Positions 32,107 through 39,467 of a DNA stretch of 64,000 nucleotides are shown one piece after another. The notes under the pieces were generated by a model. It made no database searches. It saw nothing but the letters and a program-made list of their open reading frames with translations, and was not told the origin of the DNA. How positions within the stretch are numbered: position 1 is the stretch's first letter; every line of letters starts with the position of its first letter. The stretch comes from Streptomyces sp. B21-083. Lineage in GTDB: Bacteria > Actinomycetota > Actinomycetes > Streptomycetales > Streptomycetaceae. The stretch spans positions 3,596,001-3,660,000 of the forward strand of contig NZ_JARUND010000002.1 in assembly GCF_036898825.1 (NCBI RefSeq), written 5' to 3'. The translations under genes were made by a program, and so were the position numbers.

Positions 32107-32308
32107 GCCTGCTCCTTCCTCCACGCGCGTACTCCCTGTTCTCACACTGCCTGTTTTCGCGCTGCTTTCCGCACTGCCTGTTCTCGTCCTGTCTTCTCGC
32201 CTACTGACACTCAGTCATATGAGTATGAATTCCGCCACCGCGCTTGAGACTTTCGAGTGTTCCGCTCGCCCGCACGAGTGAACCGACCCGAAGGAAACCC
32301 GAAATCAC

Positions 32309-33655
32309 ATGTCCGTATCGCTGCTCGACACCCGCGTCCCCGCCGTCCTGGTGCGGACCGACCGGAATCCCTTTCACCACGGAACACTGGGCGCCGTACG
32401 CTCACTCGGCCGGGCGGGCGTCGACGTCCACCTGATCGCCGACGTCGCCGGAAGTCCCGTACGCAGATCCCGGTTCGTACGCCAACTGCATCCACCGCCG
32501 CCGCCCGGCGCCGCTCCCGCCGACATCGCCCGCGCACTGCTGCGGGTCGCCTCCCAGATCGCGCGGCCCGCCGTACTGATCCCGCTCGACGACGCGACCG
32601 CCGTCGCGGTGGGCCGGACCCGGGCCGAGCTGGCGCCGGCCTTTCTGCTGCCGCAGCAGCCCGGAGCGCTGGCCGAACGGGTGGCCGACAAGGCTGAACT
32701 GGCCGCCCTGTGCGCGGCCGTGGACGTGCCGCACCCGCTGACACTGATCCCGGACAGCGCGTCCGACGCCGCCGCCTCGGCCTGGCACCTCGGGCTTCCG
32801 GCCGTGGCGAAGTGGAGCCGGCCGTGGCTGCTCCCGGCCGACAGCGACCTGCGCAGCACGGTCGTCGTGCGCTCGGCCCGGCAGGCACGGGAGCTGTATC
32901 TGCGGACGGAGGAGGCGGGCAGCCGACTACTGCTCCAGGAGTTCCTGCCGCCGGGCCCCGACCTCGACTGGTTCTGCCACGGATACGCCGACCGCACCGG
33001 AACCGTGCGCGGCGGCGGCCCCGGCCGGAAGCTGCACGCCTGGCCGCGCGGCGCCGGGCTGACCGCGGTGGGCCACTGGACACCGAACGCGTCGGTGCCG
33101 GCGCTCACCGAACGACTGATCGACGAACTCGGCTACCGGGGCATCTTCGACCTCGACTTCCGCCGCTGCGCCACGACCGGCGCCTACCACCTGCTCGACT
33201 TCAACCCGCGCCCCGGCGCCCAGTTCCGGCTCTTCACCGACTCGGCCGGGCTGGACGTCGTACGCGCCCAGCACCTCGACCTGACCCACCGTCCGCTGCC
33301 TGAGGGGGTGGCCCGGCCCGGACGGGCGTTCGTGGTCGAGAACTACGCGCCGCTCAGCGCGCTGCGCCCGGCGCCGGCCGGCCGCGAGCTGGCCTGGCAC
33401 GCCCCGGACGACCTCGCGCCCGGCTGGGCGATGTGGGCCCTGTGGGCCAGGCACGCCGCCCGCCGTCTGCCGTCCCGACTGCGCCGGCTGTGCGAGCGGC
33501 CCGGGCCGGACGACACCCGGGCACGCGTGGTCCGGCAGGCGGTGGCCGACGCGCCGCTGCCACTGACCGAGGGTTCACCGGCGGACGGTTCCCTGACCGA
33601 TGACTGCCTGACCGATGACTCCCTGACCGACGACGAGAAAGCGAACAGTTACTGA
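32309..33655 (+). CDS. ATP-grasp carboxylate ligase
   Basis: A 448-residue ATP-grasp enzyme. It has the N-terminal pre-grasp segment AVLVRTDRNPFHHG, the central VADKAELAALC/AVAKWSRPW lysine region and the metal-binding end HLLDFNPRPGAQF. Such proteins ligate a carboxylate to an amine or sugar. The extreme C-terminus has three near-repeats of LTDD encoded around 33594-33640. It overlaps the flavoprotein gene by one base (TGATG), so they form a two-gene unit. The pair probably modifies a surface glycan or makes a small metabolite; the substrate is unknown. Confidence 0.8.
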   Translation: MSVSLLDTRVPAVLVRTDRNPFHHGTLGAVRSLGRAGVDVHLIADVAGSPVRRSRFVRQLHPPPPPGAAPADIARALLRVASQIARPAVLIPLDDATAVAVGRTRAELAPAFLLPQQPGALAERVADKAELAALCAAVDVPHPLTLIPDSASDAAASAWHLGLPAVAKWSRPWLLPADSDLRSTVVVRSARQARELYLRTEEAGSRLLLQEFLPPGPDLDWFCHGYADRTGTVRGGGPGRKLHAWPRGAGLTAVGHWTPNASVPALTERLIDELGYRGIFDLDFRRCATTGAYHLLDFNPRPGAQFRLFTDSAGLDVVRAQHLDLTHRPLPEGVARPGRAFVVENYAPLSALRPAPAGRELAWHAPDDLAPGWAMWALWARHAARRLPSRLRRLCERPGPDDTRARVVRQAVADAPLPLTEGSPADGSLTDDCLTDDSLTDDEKANSY

Positions 33656-34923
33656 TGTACGACCTGCTGGTGGTGGGCGCGGGCCCCTACGGCCTGTCCA
33701 TCGCCTCCCACGCCGCCGGCGCCGGGCTCCGGCTGCGCGTCCTCGGCCGGCCCATGGCCTCCTGGCGCGACCACATGCCCCGGGGCATGTACCTCAAGTC
33801 GGAGCCGTGGGCGTCGAACCTGTCCGACCCCGACAACCGCTGGCGCCTGGACACGTACTGCGCCGGTCAGGGCGTCAAGGCACGGCACGGGCAGCCGATC
33901 CCGCTGGAGATGTTCGCCTCGTACGGCCAGTGGTTCGCCCGCAACGCCGTGCCCGAGGTCGACGAACGGACGGTGACCCGGGTGACGCCCGTCGCCGGGG
34001 GCTTCGAGGCGGTGACGGAGGACGGCGAGACGGTACGCGCCCGGACCGTCGCCCTGGCCGTCGGTGTCCTGCCCTTCGTCGAGATCCCCGGCGCGCTGCG
34101 CGGCCTCGGCCCCGACCTGGTCTCACACAGCAGTCACCACGGCGACCTCGACCGCTTCCGCGGCCGGGACGTCACGGTGATCGGCGGGGGCCAGGCCGCC
34201 CTGGAGACGGCGGCTCTGCTCGCCGAACAGGGCACGCGGGTAAGGGTGTTGGCCCGTGCGGAGCAGCTGAACTGGAACAACGTACCGCCGCCGTTGGAGC
34301 GCCCCTGGTGGCGCTCGGCCCGCGCCCCGCACAGCGGGCTGGGCTGCGGCTGGCGCAACTGGTTCTACTCCGAGCGCCCCGGCGTCTACCACCGCCTCCC
34401 GGAACCCACCCGCGCCCGTATCGCGGCCACGGCCCTGGGCCCGGCGGGCGCCTGGTGGGTACGCGACCGGGTGGAACCGGCGGTGGAGGTTCTTCTCGGC
34501 CAAGAGGTGGCGTCGGCACGGGAGTTGACGGTTGCGGGCGGCGGCGTACGGCTGGACACGGTGACCCGGTCCGGCGAGCGGCGCTCCCTGGAGACCGAAC
34601 ACGTCATCGCGGCAACGGGGTTCAGGGCGACCTGCGACCGACTGGGCCTGCTGGATCCCCGACTCGGCGCCGGCCTGCGTGCGTTGGCGGACGGCTCCCC
34701 GGCGGTCGGGCGGCACTTCGAGTCGTCGCACCCCGGCCTGTTCCTGGCGGGCCTCGTGACGGCGTCCGGCTTCGGCCCGGCGATGCGCTTCGTACACGGC
34801 GCGACGTTCACCGCGGAGACGCTCGTACGAGGGGTACGGCGCCGGCTGCGGGCGGGGGCCCCGACCGGCAGGGCGACGGTGCCGGGGCAGGGGCGGCGCG
34901 AGGGGGTTCGCTCCGCGGGGTAG
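33655..34923 (+). CDS. FAD/NAD(P)-binding oxidoreductase, N-hydroxylating or Baeyer-Villiger-like
   Basis: A 422-residue flavoprotein with an FAD-binding start LLVVGAGPYGLSIASHA. A second nucleotide-binding motif VTVIGGGQAALETAALL lies near residue 180. A late ATGF motif (IAATGFRAT, about 320) is typical of class B monooxygenase and lysine/ornithine hydroxylase relatives. The C-terminal tail is Arg/Gly-rich. It starts one base inside the ATP-grasp stop, so the two enzymes probably act in one pathway. The substrate cannot be told from sequence. Confidence 0.82.
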   Translation: MYDLLVVGAGPYGLSIASHAAGAGLRLRVLGRPMASWRDHMPRGMYLKSEPWASNLSDPDNRWRLDTYCAGQGVKARHGQPIPLEMFASYGQWFARNAVPEVDERTVTRVTPVAGGFEAVTEDGETVRARTVALAVGVLPFVEIPGALRGLGPDLVSHSSHHGDLDRFRGRDVTVIGGGQAALETAALLAEQGTRVRVLARAEQLNWNNVPPPLERPWWRSARAPHSGLGCGWRNWFYSERPGVYHRLPEPTRARIAATALGPAGAWWVRDRVEPAVEVLLGQEVASARELTVAGGGVRLDTVTRSGERRSLETEHVIAATGFRATCDRLGLLDPRLGAGLRALADGSPAVGRHFESSHPGLFLAGLVTASGFGPAMRFVHGATFTAETLVRGVRRRLRAGAPTGRATVPGQGRREGVRSAG

Positions 34924-34962
34924 GCGGTTCGTCTGCTCCGGGTCGGGACCCTCAGACCGGTC

Positions 34963-34994
34963 GAGCCACGCGCCCCTCGCGGGGCGCGTGGCTC
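34963..34994. terminator. Bidirectional terminator after the ATP-grasp/flavoprotein pair
   Basis: A perfect 14-base stem GAGCCACGCGCCCC (34963-34976 with 34981-34994) has a TCGC tetraloop and lies between convergent genes. Confidence 0.75.
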
Positions 34995-35023
34995 ATCCGG
35001 GTGCCTGGGGTCCTACCCGCGCC

Positions 35024-35899
35024 TCACTCGTGGGCGCCGGGCTGGCCACGCCTGCCCCGGCGGTACAGGACGACACCACCGGCGATCAGCGCGACGCTGA
35101 CGGCCGAGGCCGCGATCAACTCCTCATGACTACCGGTCGGCGGCAGATGCGGCGGCTTCGTCGGCGGGGTGACGGGGGGCGTGGTCGTCGGCGGGCCCGT
35201 GGGGGGCTTGGTCGGCGGCTTGGTGGGCGGCTTGGTGGGCGGTTTCGTCGGGGGCTTCGTGGGCGGCTTGGTGGGCGGGGTCGTGGGGGGCTTGGTGGGC
35301 GGGGTCGTCGGAGGCTTAGTGGGCGGTTTCGTCGGGGGCTTGGTGGGCGGGGTCGTGGGGGGCTTGGTCGGAGGAGTCGTCGGCGGCTTAGTGGGTGGCT
35401 TCGTCGGAGGCTTGGTGGGCGGGGTCGTGGGGGGCTTGGTCGGAGGAATCGCCGGAGGCTTCGTGGGCGGCTTCGTCGGAGGCTTCGTGGGCGGAGTCGT
35501 GGGCGGCTTGGTCGGAGGAATCGCCGGAGGCTTCGTGGGCGGCTTCGTCGGAGGCTTCGTGGGCGGAGTCGTGGGCGGCTTGGTCGGAGGAATCGCCGGA
35601 GGCTTCGTGGGCGGCTTGGTCGGAGGCTTAGTGGGCGGCTTGGTCGGCGGCTTCGTCGGCGGGGTGTCGCCGTAGCCGCCGGGGGGTGTGTCGCCGTTGC
35701 CGTTGCCGTGACTGTTGCTGTTGCTGTTGCCGTGCCCGTAGCCGGGGTCGTCGTGTGGGGCGCTCGGGGCTCCGTGTGCACCGGAGTTCCTGGCCGTTCC
35801 GCCAGCGTCCGCGTCCGCGAGGGCGGTGATGCCGTACAGGGACAAGATGCCAGTCGCGGCGGCCGCCACGACCATCCCCCTGCTCAGAGGCTGTCGCAT
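35024..35899 (-). CDS. Wall-anchored PTKPP-repeat protein at the long-chaplin position, without chaplin domains
   Basis: A 291-residue surface protein. A signal peptide (about 1-29) is followed by a start reminiscent of chaplins (ADADAGGTARNSGAHG), but the hydrophobic chaplin core never appears. After a Gly/Asn/His stretch come some 30 PxxPP units. The C-terminus has an LPPTG sortase motif, a membrane helix and an Arg-rich tail (RRGRRG), so it should be covalently attached to peptidoglycan. In S. coelicolor, from memory, a long sortase-anchored chaplin (chpA) sits here. This looks like a derived or substituted version with a Pro-rich stalk. Confidence 0.82.
   Translation of the reverse strand: MRQPLSRGMVVAAAATGILSLYGITALADADAGGTARNSGAHGAPSAPHDDPGYGHGNSNSNSHGNGNGDTPPGGYGDTPPTKPPTKPPTKPPTKPPTKPPAIPPTKPPTTPPTKPPTKPPTKPPAIPPTKPPTTPPTKPPTKPPTKPPAIPPTKPPTTPPTKPPTKPPTKPPTTPPTKPPTTPPTKPPTKPPTKPPTTPPTKPPTTPPTKPPTKPPTKPPTKPPTKPPTKPPTGPPTTTPPVTPPTKPPHLPPTGSHEELIAASAVSVALIAGGVVLYRRGRRGQPGAHE
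35196..35660. repeat. Coding tandem repeat, 15-bp unit with 72-bp higher-order period
   Basis: The PxxPP codons form a 15-base tandem repeat. A larger unit (three TKPP, one AIPP, one TKPP, one TTPP) recurs every 72 bases, for example near 35446, 35518 and 35590. Copy number should vary between strains. Confidence 0.85.
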
Positions 35900-35934
35900 T
35901 CTGATTATCTTCCTGCTGGGAGGGGTGAGAAAAA

Positions 35935-35970
35935 GCCGGCCTTGGCACCGAAAGGTTTTCCAAGGCCGGC
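35935..35970 (-). terminator. Intrinsic terminator of the ChpD-like gene
   Basis: An 11-base stem (35935-35945 with 35960-35970) is followed on the minus strand by a run of five T. It lies between the chaplin stop and the next gene. Confidence 0.8.
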
Positions 35971-36001
35971 CCAGACACCGCCGAACGGCTGGTGCTATAC
36001 G

Positions 36002-36229
36002 TCAGTCGTTGACGCAGGTGTTGCCGAACGCCGGGTTCAGCAGCCCGATGACGTTGATCGAGTTACCGCACACGTTGATCGGAATGTGGATGGGAACCTG
36101 GATCACGTTGCCGGAGAGCACACCCGGGGAGTTGGCGGCGAAGCCCTCCGCCTCGGCGTCGGCGAAGGCCGGGACGGCCATTCCGAGCGCCATGATCGCT
36201 CCGGCGATGACAGCAACGCTCTTCTTCAT
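36002..36229 (-). CDS. chpD: Short chaplin, ChpD-like
   Basis: A 75-residue chaplin precursor. It has a signal peptide of about 24 residues (AVPAFADA). The single chaplin domain has SPGVLSGNVIQVPIHIPINV, Cys in VCGN and NTCVND, and INVIGLLNPAFGN. ATG 36229 is the first codon giving a normal signal peptide. Position between the wall-anchored protein and the rodlins matches chpD. I did not find a convincing BldN-type promoter upstream of this one, unlike its paralogues. Confidence 0.9.
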   Translation of the reverse strand: MKKSVAVIAGAIMALGMAVPAFADAEAEGFAANSPGVLSGNVIQVPIHIPINVCGNSINVIGLLNPAFGNTCVND

Positions 36230-36437
36230 GAAGTTTCCCTTCTCTGCGGTCATGCCCTGTGGCGACCAAAGGCCGAGCGAGCACAGCATGGACGGCTCGC
36301 ACCATGACCGGCAGTTGTAAAACGAGGGATAGACAGCCGAAGAAACTACGGAACGTGGTCCCACGGTTAATTCACTCGAACGCCCCGAGATGACAGAAAA
36401 CACGATCCACCCGAACGGCTGAACAAATTCGGGGCAT

Positions 36438-36484
36438 GAAAAAACTCGGGCAACCCCCGCACCGTGCGCGGAGGCTGACCCGAG
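36438..36484 (-). terminator. Intrinsic terminator of the minus-strand rodlin
   Basis: The closing stem CTCGGG/CCCGAG (36445-36450 with 36479-36484) with inner pairing is followed on the minus strand by six T residues. Confidence 0.7.
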
Positions 36485-36536
36485 CTGCTTTTATGGGCGA
36501 CCGGACGACTGTCGACGACCGGTCAGCCGACGGCGG

Positions 36537-36950
36537 TCAGCTGTTGCCGATACCGTTCCCGGACAGGACCGGGATGTCCTCGACAATGTGCGACAGGGGC
36601 TCGTCACCCTTGGCCTGCGTCGAGTTCTCGGCGCACTGCTGGTTCTGCGGGGCGGACAGGATCGGGATGTCCTGGACGGCGACCGGGACCAGGACGCCGA
36701 CGAGAGAGCCCACGTTGCCCTTGACGGGCAGACCGACACAGAGCTTGTTCAGCGTGCCCTGCGCGAGGCTCATCTGCGGGCTCATGTCGCCCTTGGTCAT
36801 GGAGTTGCCGAACTTCGAGACCGCGCCGTTCCCGCTGACGGACGTGGTGCCGCCGTCGTCCGCAGTGGCAAGCGCCTGGGGGGCGGTCGCCGCCGAGACT
36901 CCGACGACGGATGCGGCTACCGCCGCCGCGGCCATTGCCTTCTTCAGCAT
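36537..36950 (-). CDS. rdlA: Rodlin, minus-strand copy (RdlA-like)
   Basis: A secreted rodlin of 137 residues. Rodlins organise chaplin fibrils into the paired rodlet layer on aerial hyphae and spores. It has a signal peptide of about 28 residues (ending ALATA). The family core follows: [33 protein letters not shown] and the end [12 protein letters not shown], with two Cys (in LCVG and QQCAE). ATG 36950 follows AGGAAAGG. It diverges from the next rodlin, as rdlA and rdlB do in S. coelicolor. The nucleotide sequence is more diverged than that between the two plus-strand rodlins. Confidence 0.93.
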   Translation of the reverse strand: MLKKAMAAAAVAASVVGVSAATAPQALATADDGGTTSVSGNGAVSKFGNSMTKGDMSPQMSLAQGTLNKLCVGLPVKGNVGSLVGVLVPVAVQDIPILSAPQNQQCAENSTQAKGDEPLSHIVEDIPVLSGNGIGNS

Positions 36951-36993
36951 TTCGCTTTCCTTTCCTGCAGAGACACACGTTCCTGCCCTCGCA

Positions 36994-37021
36994 TCAACCG
37001 GATGGGCGGTGATTGGTTTCG
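36994..37021 (-). promoter_or_regulatory. BldN-like promoter of the minus-strand rodlin
   Basis: On the minus strand CGAAAC (37021-37016) and GGTTGA (36999-36994) are separated by 16 bases, close to the remembered CGTAAC-N16-CGTTGA consensus. Confidence 0.5.
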
Positions 37022-37126
37022 CCGATTCACCCGATTGGCCCGTTCCCGACCCGGAAATTCATGGAACCGTGCACTGCCCTTAGTCCGACTGAACAGCCCT
37101 CCGTGTGGGCCATCAGAGTGAATCGG

Positions 37127-37155
37127 AGCAACCAGGCGCATCGAAGGACAGTTGA
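37127..37155 (+). promoter_or_regulatory. BldN-like promoter of the first plus-strand rodlin
   Basis: AGCAAC (37127-37132) and AGTTGA (37150-37155) are 17 bases apart. The match is weaker than for the other rodlins. Confidence 0.4.
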
Positions 37156-37201
37156 TCAGAGCGGCTCCGGTGGACGGGGTTTCTTCCGAAGGGATTTGCA
37201 A

Positions 37202-37612
37202 GTGATCAAGAAGGTTATGGCTGCTGCGGCGATCGCCGCTTCCGTCGTCGGTGCCACCGCTGCGGTCGCCACCCCGGCGATGGCGATTGCGAACGACGGT
37301 GGCACGACGTCCACCAGCGGCAACGGCGCCATCCAGAAGTACGGCAACTCGGCCACGTACGGCAACATGAGCCCCCAGATGGCGCTCATCCAGGGCTCCC
37401 TCAACAAGCCCTGCATCGGCCTGCCCGCCAAGGTCAACGCCGGTTCCCTCATCGGCCTGATTCCGATCGCCGTCCAGGACGTCAGTGTTCTGTCGGCCCC
37501 GCAGAACCAGCAGTGTGTCGAGAACTCGACGCAGGCCAAGGGCGACGAGCCCCTGTCGCACATCCTCGAGGACATCCCGGTCCTGTCCGGCAACGGCGTG
37601 GGCAACAACTGA
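37202..37612 (+). CDS. rdlB: Rodlin, first plus-strand copy (RdlB-like)
   Basis: A 136-residue rodlin starting at GTG 37202 behind GAAGGGA. Signal peptide about 1-29. The mature core has [30 protein letters not shown] and [15 protein letters not shown], ending in [13 protein letters not shown]. It pairs divergently with the rodlin at 36537. A 78-base stretch (37490-37567) is identical, third codon positions included, to part of the third rodlin, which points to recent duplication or gene conversion. Confidence 0.93.
   Translation: MIKKVMAAAAIAASVVGATAAVATPAMAIANDGGTTSTSGNGAIQKYGNSATYGNMSPQMALIQGSLNKPCIGLPAKVNAGSLIGLIPIAVQDVSVLSAPQNQQCVENSTQAKGDEPLSHILEDIPVLSGNGVGNN
37490..37567 (+). repeat. 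78-bp segment identical to 39264-39341 in the third rodlin
   Basis: The C-terminal coding part of the two plus-strand rodlins is base-for-base identical over this length. The flanking parts of the genes differ at many silent sites. Confidence 0.85.
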
Positions 37613-37680
37613 TCGCCCTCACCGGTACGACCGGCGACAACTGAGCCCAGGCGTACGTCCGGGCTTACTTCGAGCCTTCA

Positions 37681-37714
37681 CCAGCGGGCCGTCGAACTCT
37701 CGGCGGCCCGCTGG
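37681..37714 (+). terminator. Terminator after the first plus-strand rodlin
   Basis: An 11-base stem CCAGCGGGCCG (37681-37691 with 37704-37714) lies between the rodlin and the LCP gene. Confidence 0.6.
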
Positions 37715-37729
37715 CCTACGTTGCGTCAC

Positions 37730-38809
37730 GTGACGACAAGACGCACTTTGTTCCGGTTTTCCCGTCCTGCCCGTCTCTCCCGACTGTGCGGAGTCGCGCT
37801 GCTGTGCGCGGCGACCGCGATCGGCTGTGGGACACCCCGGGCGCCGCAGCTGAGACCCATGGGTGGCGCCGCCGCCGCCAAGGGCACCGACATCCTGCTG
37901 CTGGGCACGGACGGCCGCGGCACCATCACCGAGCAGGAGCGCCGCAAGTTCCACGCGGGCGGCTTCGCCTGCAACTGCGCGGACGTGATGATGCTCGTCC
38001 ATGTGTCAGCCAAGCGCGACCGGGTCAGCGTGATCAGCCTGCCACGCGACTCCCTCGCCACGATCCCGGCGTACAAACCCAAGGGGTCGGCGAAACAGCG
38101 CCCCGCGCACCCCGTGAAGCTCAACGGCGCGTACGCGGAGGGCGGTGCGACGCTCCTGGAGCGGACGGTGGAGGCGGCGACCGGCGTGAGTGTCGAGCAG
38201 TATCTGCAGCTCGACTTCCGGCGGTTCATCGACGCCGTCAACCAGGTCGGCGGGGTCGAGGTGTGCACGAAACGGCGCCTCAAGGACTCCAAGACCAAGC
38301 TGGACCTGGCCCCGGGGCGACATCTACTCAAGGGCGGGCAGTCCTTGCAGTACGTCCGCTCGCGGCACGTCGACCAGAGTGCCGACCTGGGGCGGATCCA
38401 GCGGCAGCAGCGGTTCCTGGTCGCGGCACTGCAGCAGCTGACCGCCCGGAAGGTGCTCACCGACCCCGTCCTCATGGGCCGGGTGGCCCGGACGCTGCTC
38501 GGGCCGGTCAAGGTCGAACAGGGCTTCGGGAAGGACGGCGTGCAGGCGCTCGTCACCCTCGCCTCGGCCCTGAGCAAGGTGCCGGCCACCCGGACGGAGT
38601 TCGCCACCGTGCCGGTCGCCGGGTTCAACCCGCCGATGAAGGACGTCGGTTCGACGCTGCGCTGGGACGCCACGAAGGCGAAGGCGATGTTCACCAAGGT
38701 GCGCGAGGACCGGCCGCTGATCGCCGCGGGCACGGATCCCAAGCCCGGCGACCCACCGGTGTTCGGGAAGGACGTGCCGGTACGCGGCAACCGGCTGGCA
38801 TGCCCCTGA
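37730..38809 (+). CDS. LytR-CpsA-Psr (LCP) family glycopolymer transferase
   Basis: An LCP protein of 359 residues that would transfer undecaprenyl-linked glycopolymers onto peptidoglycan. An Arg-rich N-terminus and a hydrophobic segment end in AIGC, which may be a lipobox or part of a membrane anchor. The LCP core shows DILLLGTDGRG, SLPRDSLATIP, KLNGAYAEGG and YVRSRHVD, with the conserved Arg residues that bind the pyrophosphate. GTG 37730 is chosen; TTG 37721 is also possible. Lying among rodlin genes and near the polysaccharide cluster, it may anchor that polymer to the wall of aerial hyphae. Confidence 0.88.
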   Translation: MTTRRTLFRFSRPARLSRLCGVALLCAATAIGCGTPRAPQLRPMGGAAAAKGTDILLLGTDGRGTITEQERRKFHAGGFACNCADVMMLVHVSAKRDRVSVISLPRDSLATIPAYKPKGSAKQRPAHPVKLNGAYAEGGATLLERTVEAATGVSVEQYLQLDFRRFIDAVNQVGGVEVCTKRRLKDSKTKLDLAPGRHLLKGGQSLQYVRSRHVDQSADLGRIQRQQRFLVAALQQLTARKVLTDPVLMGRVARTLLGPVKVEQGFGKDGVQALVTLASALSKVPATRTEFATVPVAGFNPPMKDVGSTLRWDATKAKAMFTKVREDRPLIAAGTDPKPGDPPVFGKDVPVRGNRLACP

Positions 38810-38901
38810 ACAAGACCGTCGTAGGGGAGGCAGCGGGTCCTCCCGTTTCCCTCGTACGGCCGCTTGTACACCTCACTCACTGGGCCAAACGGGGCAATCA
38901 G

Positions 38902-38930
38902 CGCAACCCCGCAGGGGGTTGAACCGTTGA
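38902..38930 (+). promoter_or_regulatory. BldN-like promoter of the third rodlin
   Basis: CGCAAC (38902-38907) and CGTTGA (38925-38930) are separated by 17 bases. The -10 is a perfect match and the -35 differs at one position from the remembered sigma-BldN consensus. Confidence 0.55.
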
Positions 38931-38978
38931 CGATCACGCAGCTCCCTCACCGGAGTCCGCTTTTCGAAGGGAATGAAC

Positions 38979-39386
38979 ATGAAGAAGCTGTGGGCAACCG
39001 CGGCCATCGCCGCCTCCGTCGCCGGTATCTCGGCGACGGCAGCACCCCAGGCGCTGGCGATCGCCAACGATGGTGGCACCACGTCCATCAGCGGCAACGG
39101 CGCCGAGCAGGAGTTCGGCAACTCGGCCACGTTCGGTGACATGAGCCCGCAGCTCTCGCTGGTCCAGGGGTCGCTGAACAAGCCGTGCATCGGTCTCCCG
39201 GCGAAGCTCAACGTCGGTTCCCTCATCGGCGCTGTGCCGATCGCCGTCCAGGACATCCCGATCCTGTCGGCCCCGCAGAACCAGCAGTGTGTCGAGAACT
39301 CGACGCAGGCCAAGGGCGACGAGCCCCTGTCGCACATCCTCAGCGACATCCCCGTGCTGTCCGGCAACGGCGCCGGCAACAGCTGA
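38979..39386 (+). CDS. Third rodlin
   Basis: A 135-residue rodlin with signal peptide (about 1-26, ending PQALAIA). The core has [45 protein letters not shown] and [15 protein letters not shown] 38979 is preferred over ATG 38973, because GAAGGGA ends directly at the latter. It is separated from the rdlB-like gene by the LCP gene, and part of it is identical in DNA to that rodlin. S. coelicolor has two rodlins from memory, so this is an extra copy relative to that species. Confidence 0.92.
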   Translation: MKKLWATAAIAASVAGISATAAPQALAIANDGGTTSISGNGAEQEFGNSATFGDMSPQLSLVQGSLNKPCIGLPAKLNVGSLIGAVPIAVQDIPILSAPQNQQCVENSTQAKGDEPLSHILSDIPVLSGNGAGNS

Positions 39387-39406
39387 GCCTCCCCGCTCGG
39401 TTGCGG

Positions 39407-39438
39407 CGGCGGGTCACCGGTTCTCCGGTGGCCCGCCG
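39407..39438. terminator. Bidirectional terminator between third rodlin and acyl-CoA ligase
   Basis: A 14-base stem with one G-T pair (39407-39420 with 39425-39438) encloses a TTCT loop. Confidence 0.75.
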
Positions 39439-39467
39439 TTCGGCGTTCGCGGCCCCGATTCCGGGCC

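Noticed and set aside
35196..35660. Possible CRISPR-like array
   Set aside because: The repeats are contiguous 15-bp coding units without unique spacers, in frame within a wall protein gene.
35169..35675. Glycine-valine repeat protein (GGLVGG units) on the plus strand
   Set aside because: It is the reverse reading of the PTKPP repeat. The minus strand has signal peptide, LPPTG and anchor, so it is the real gene.
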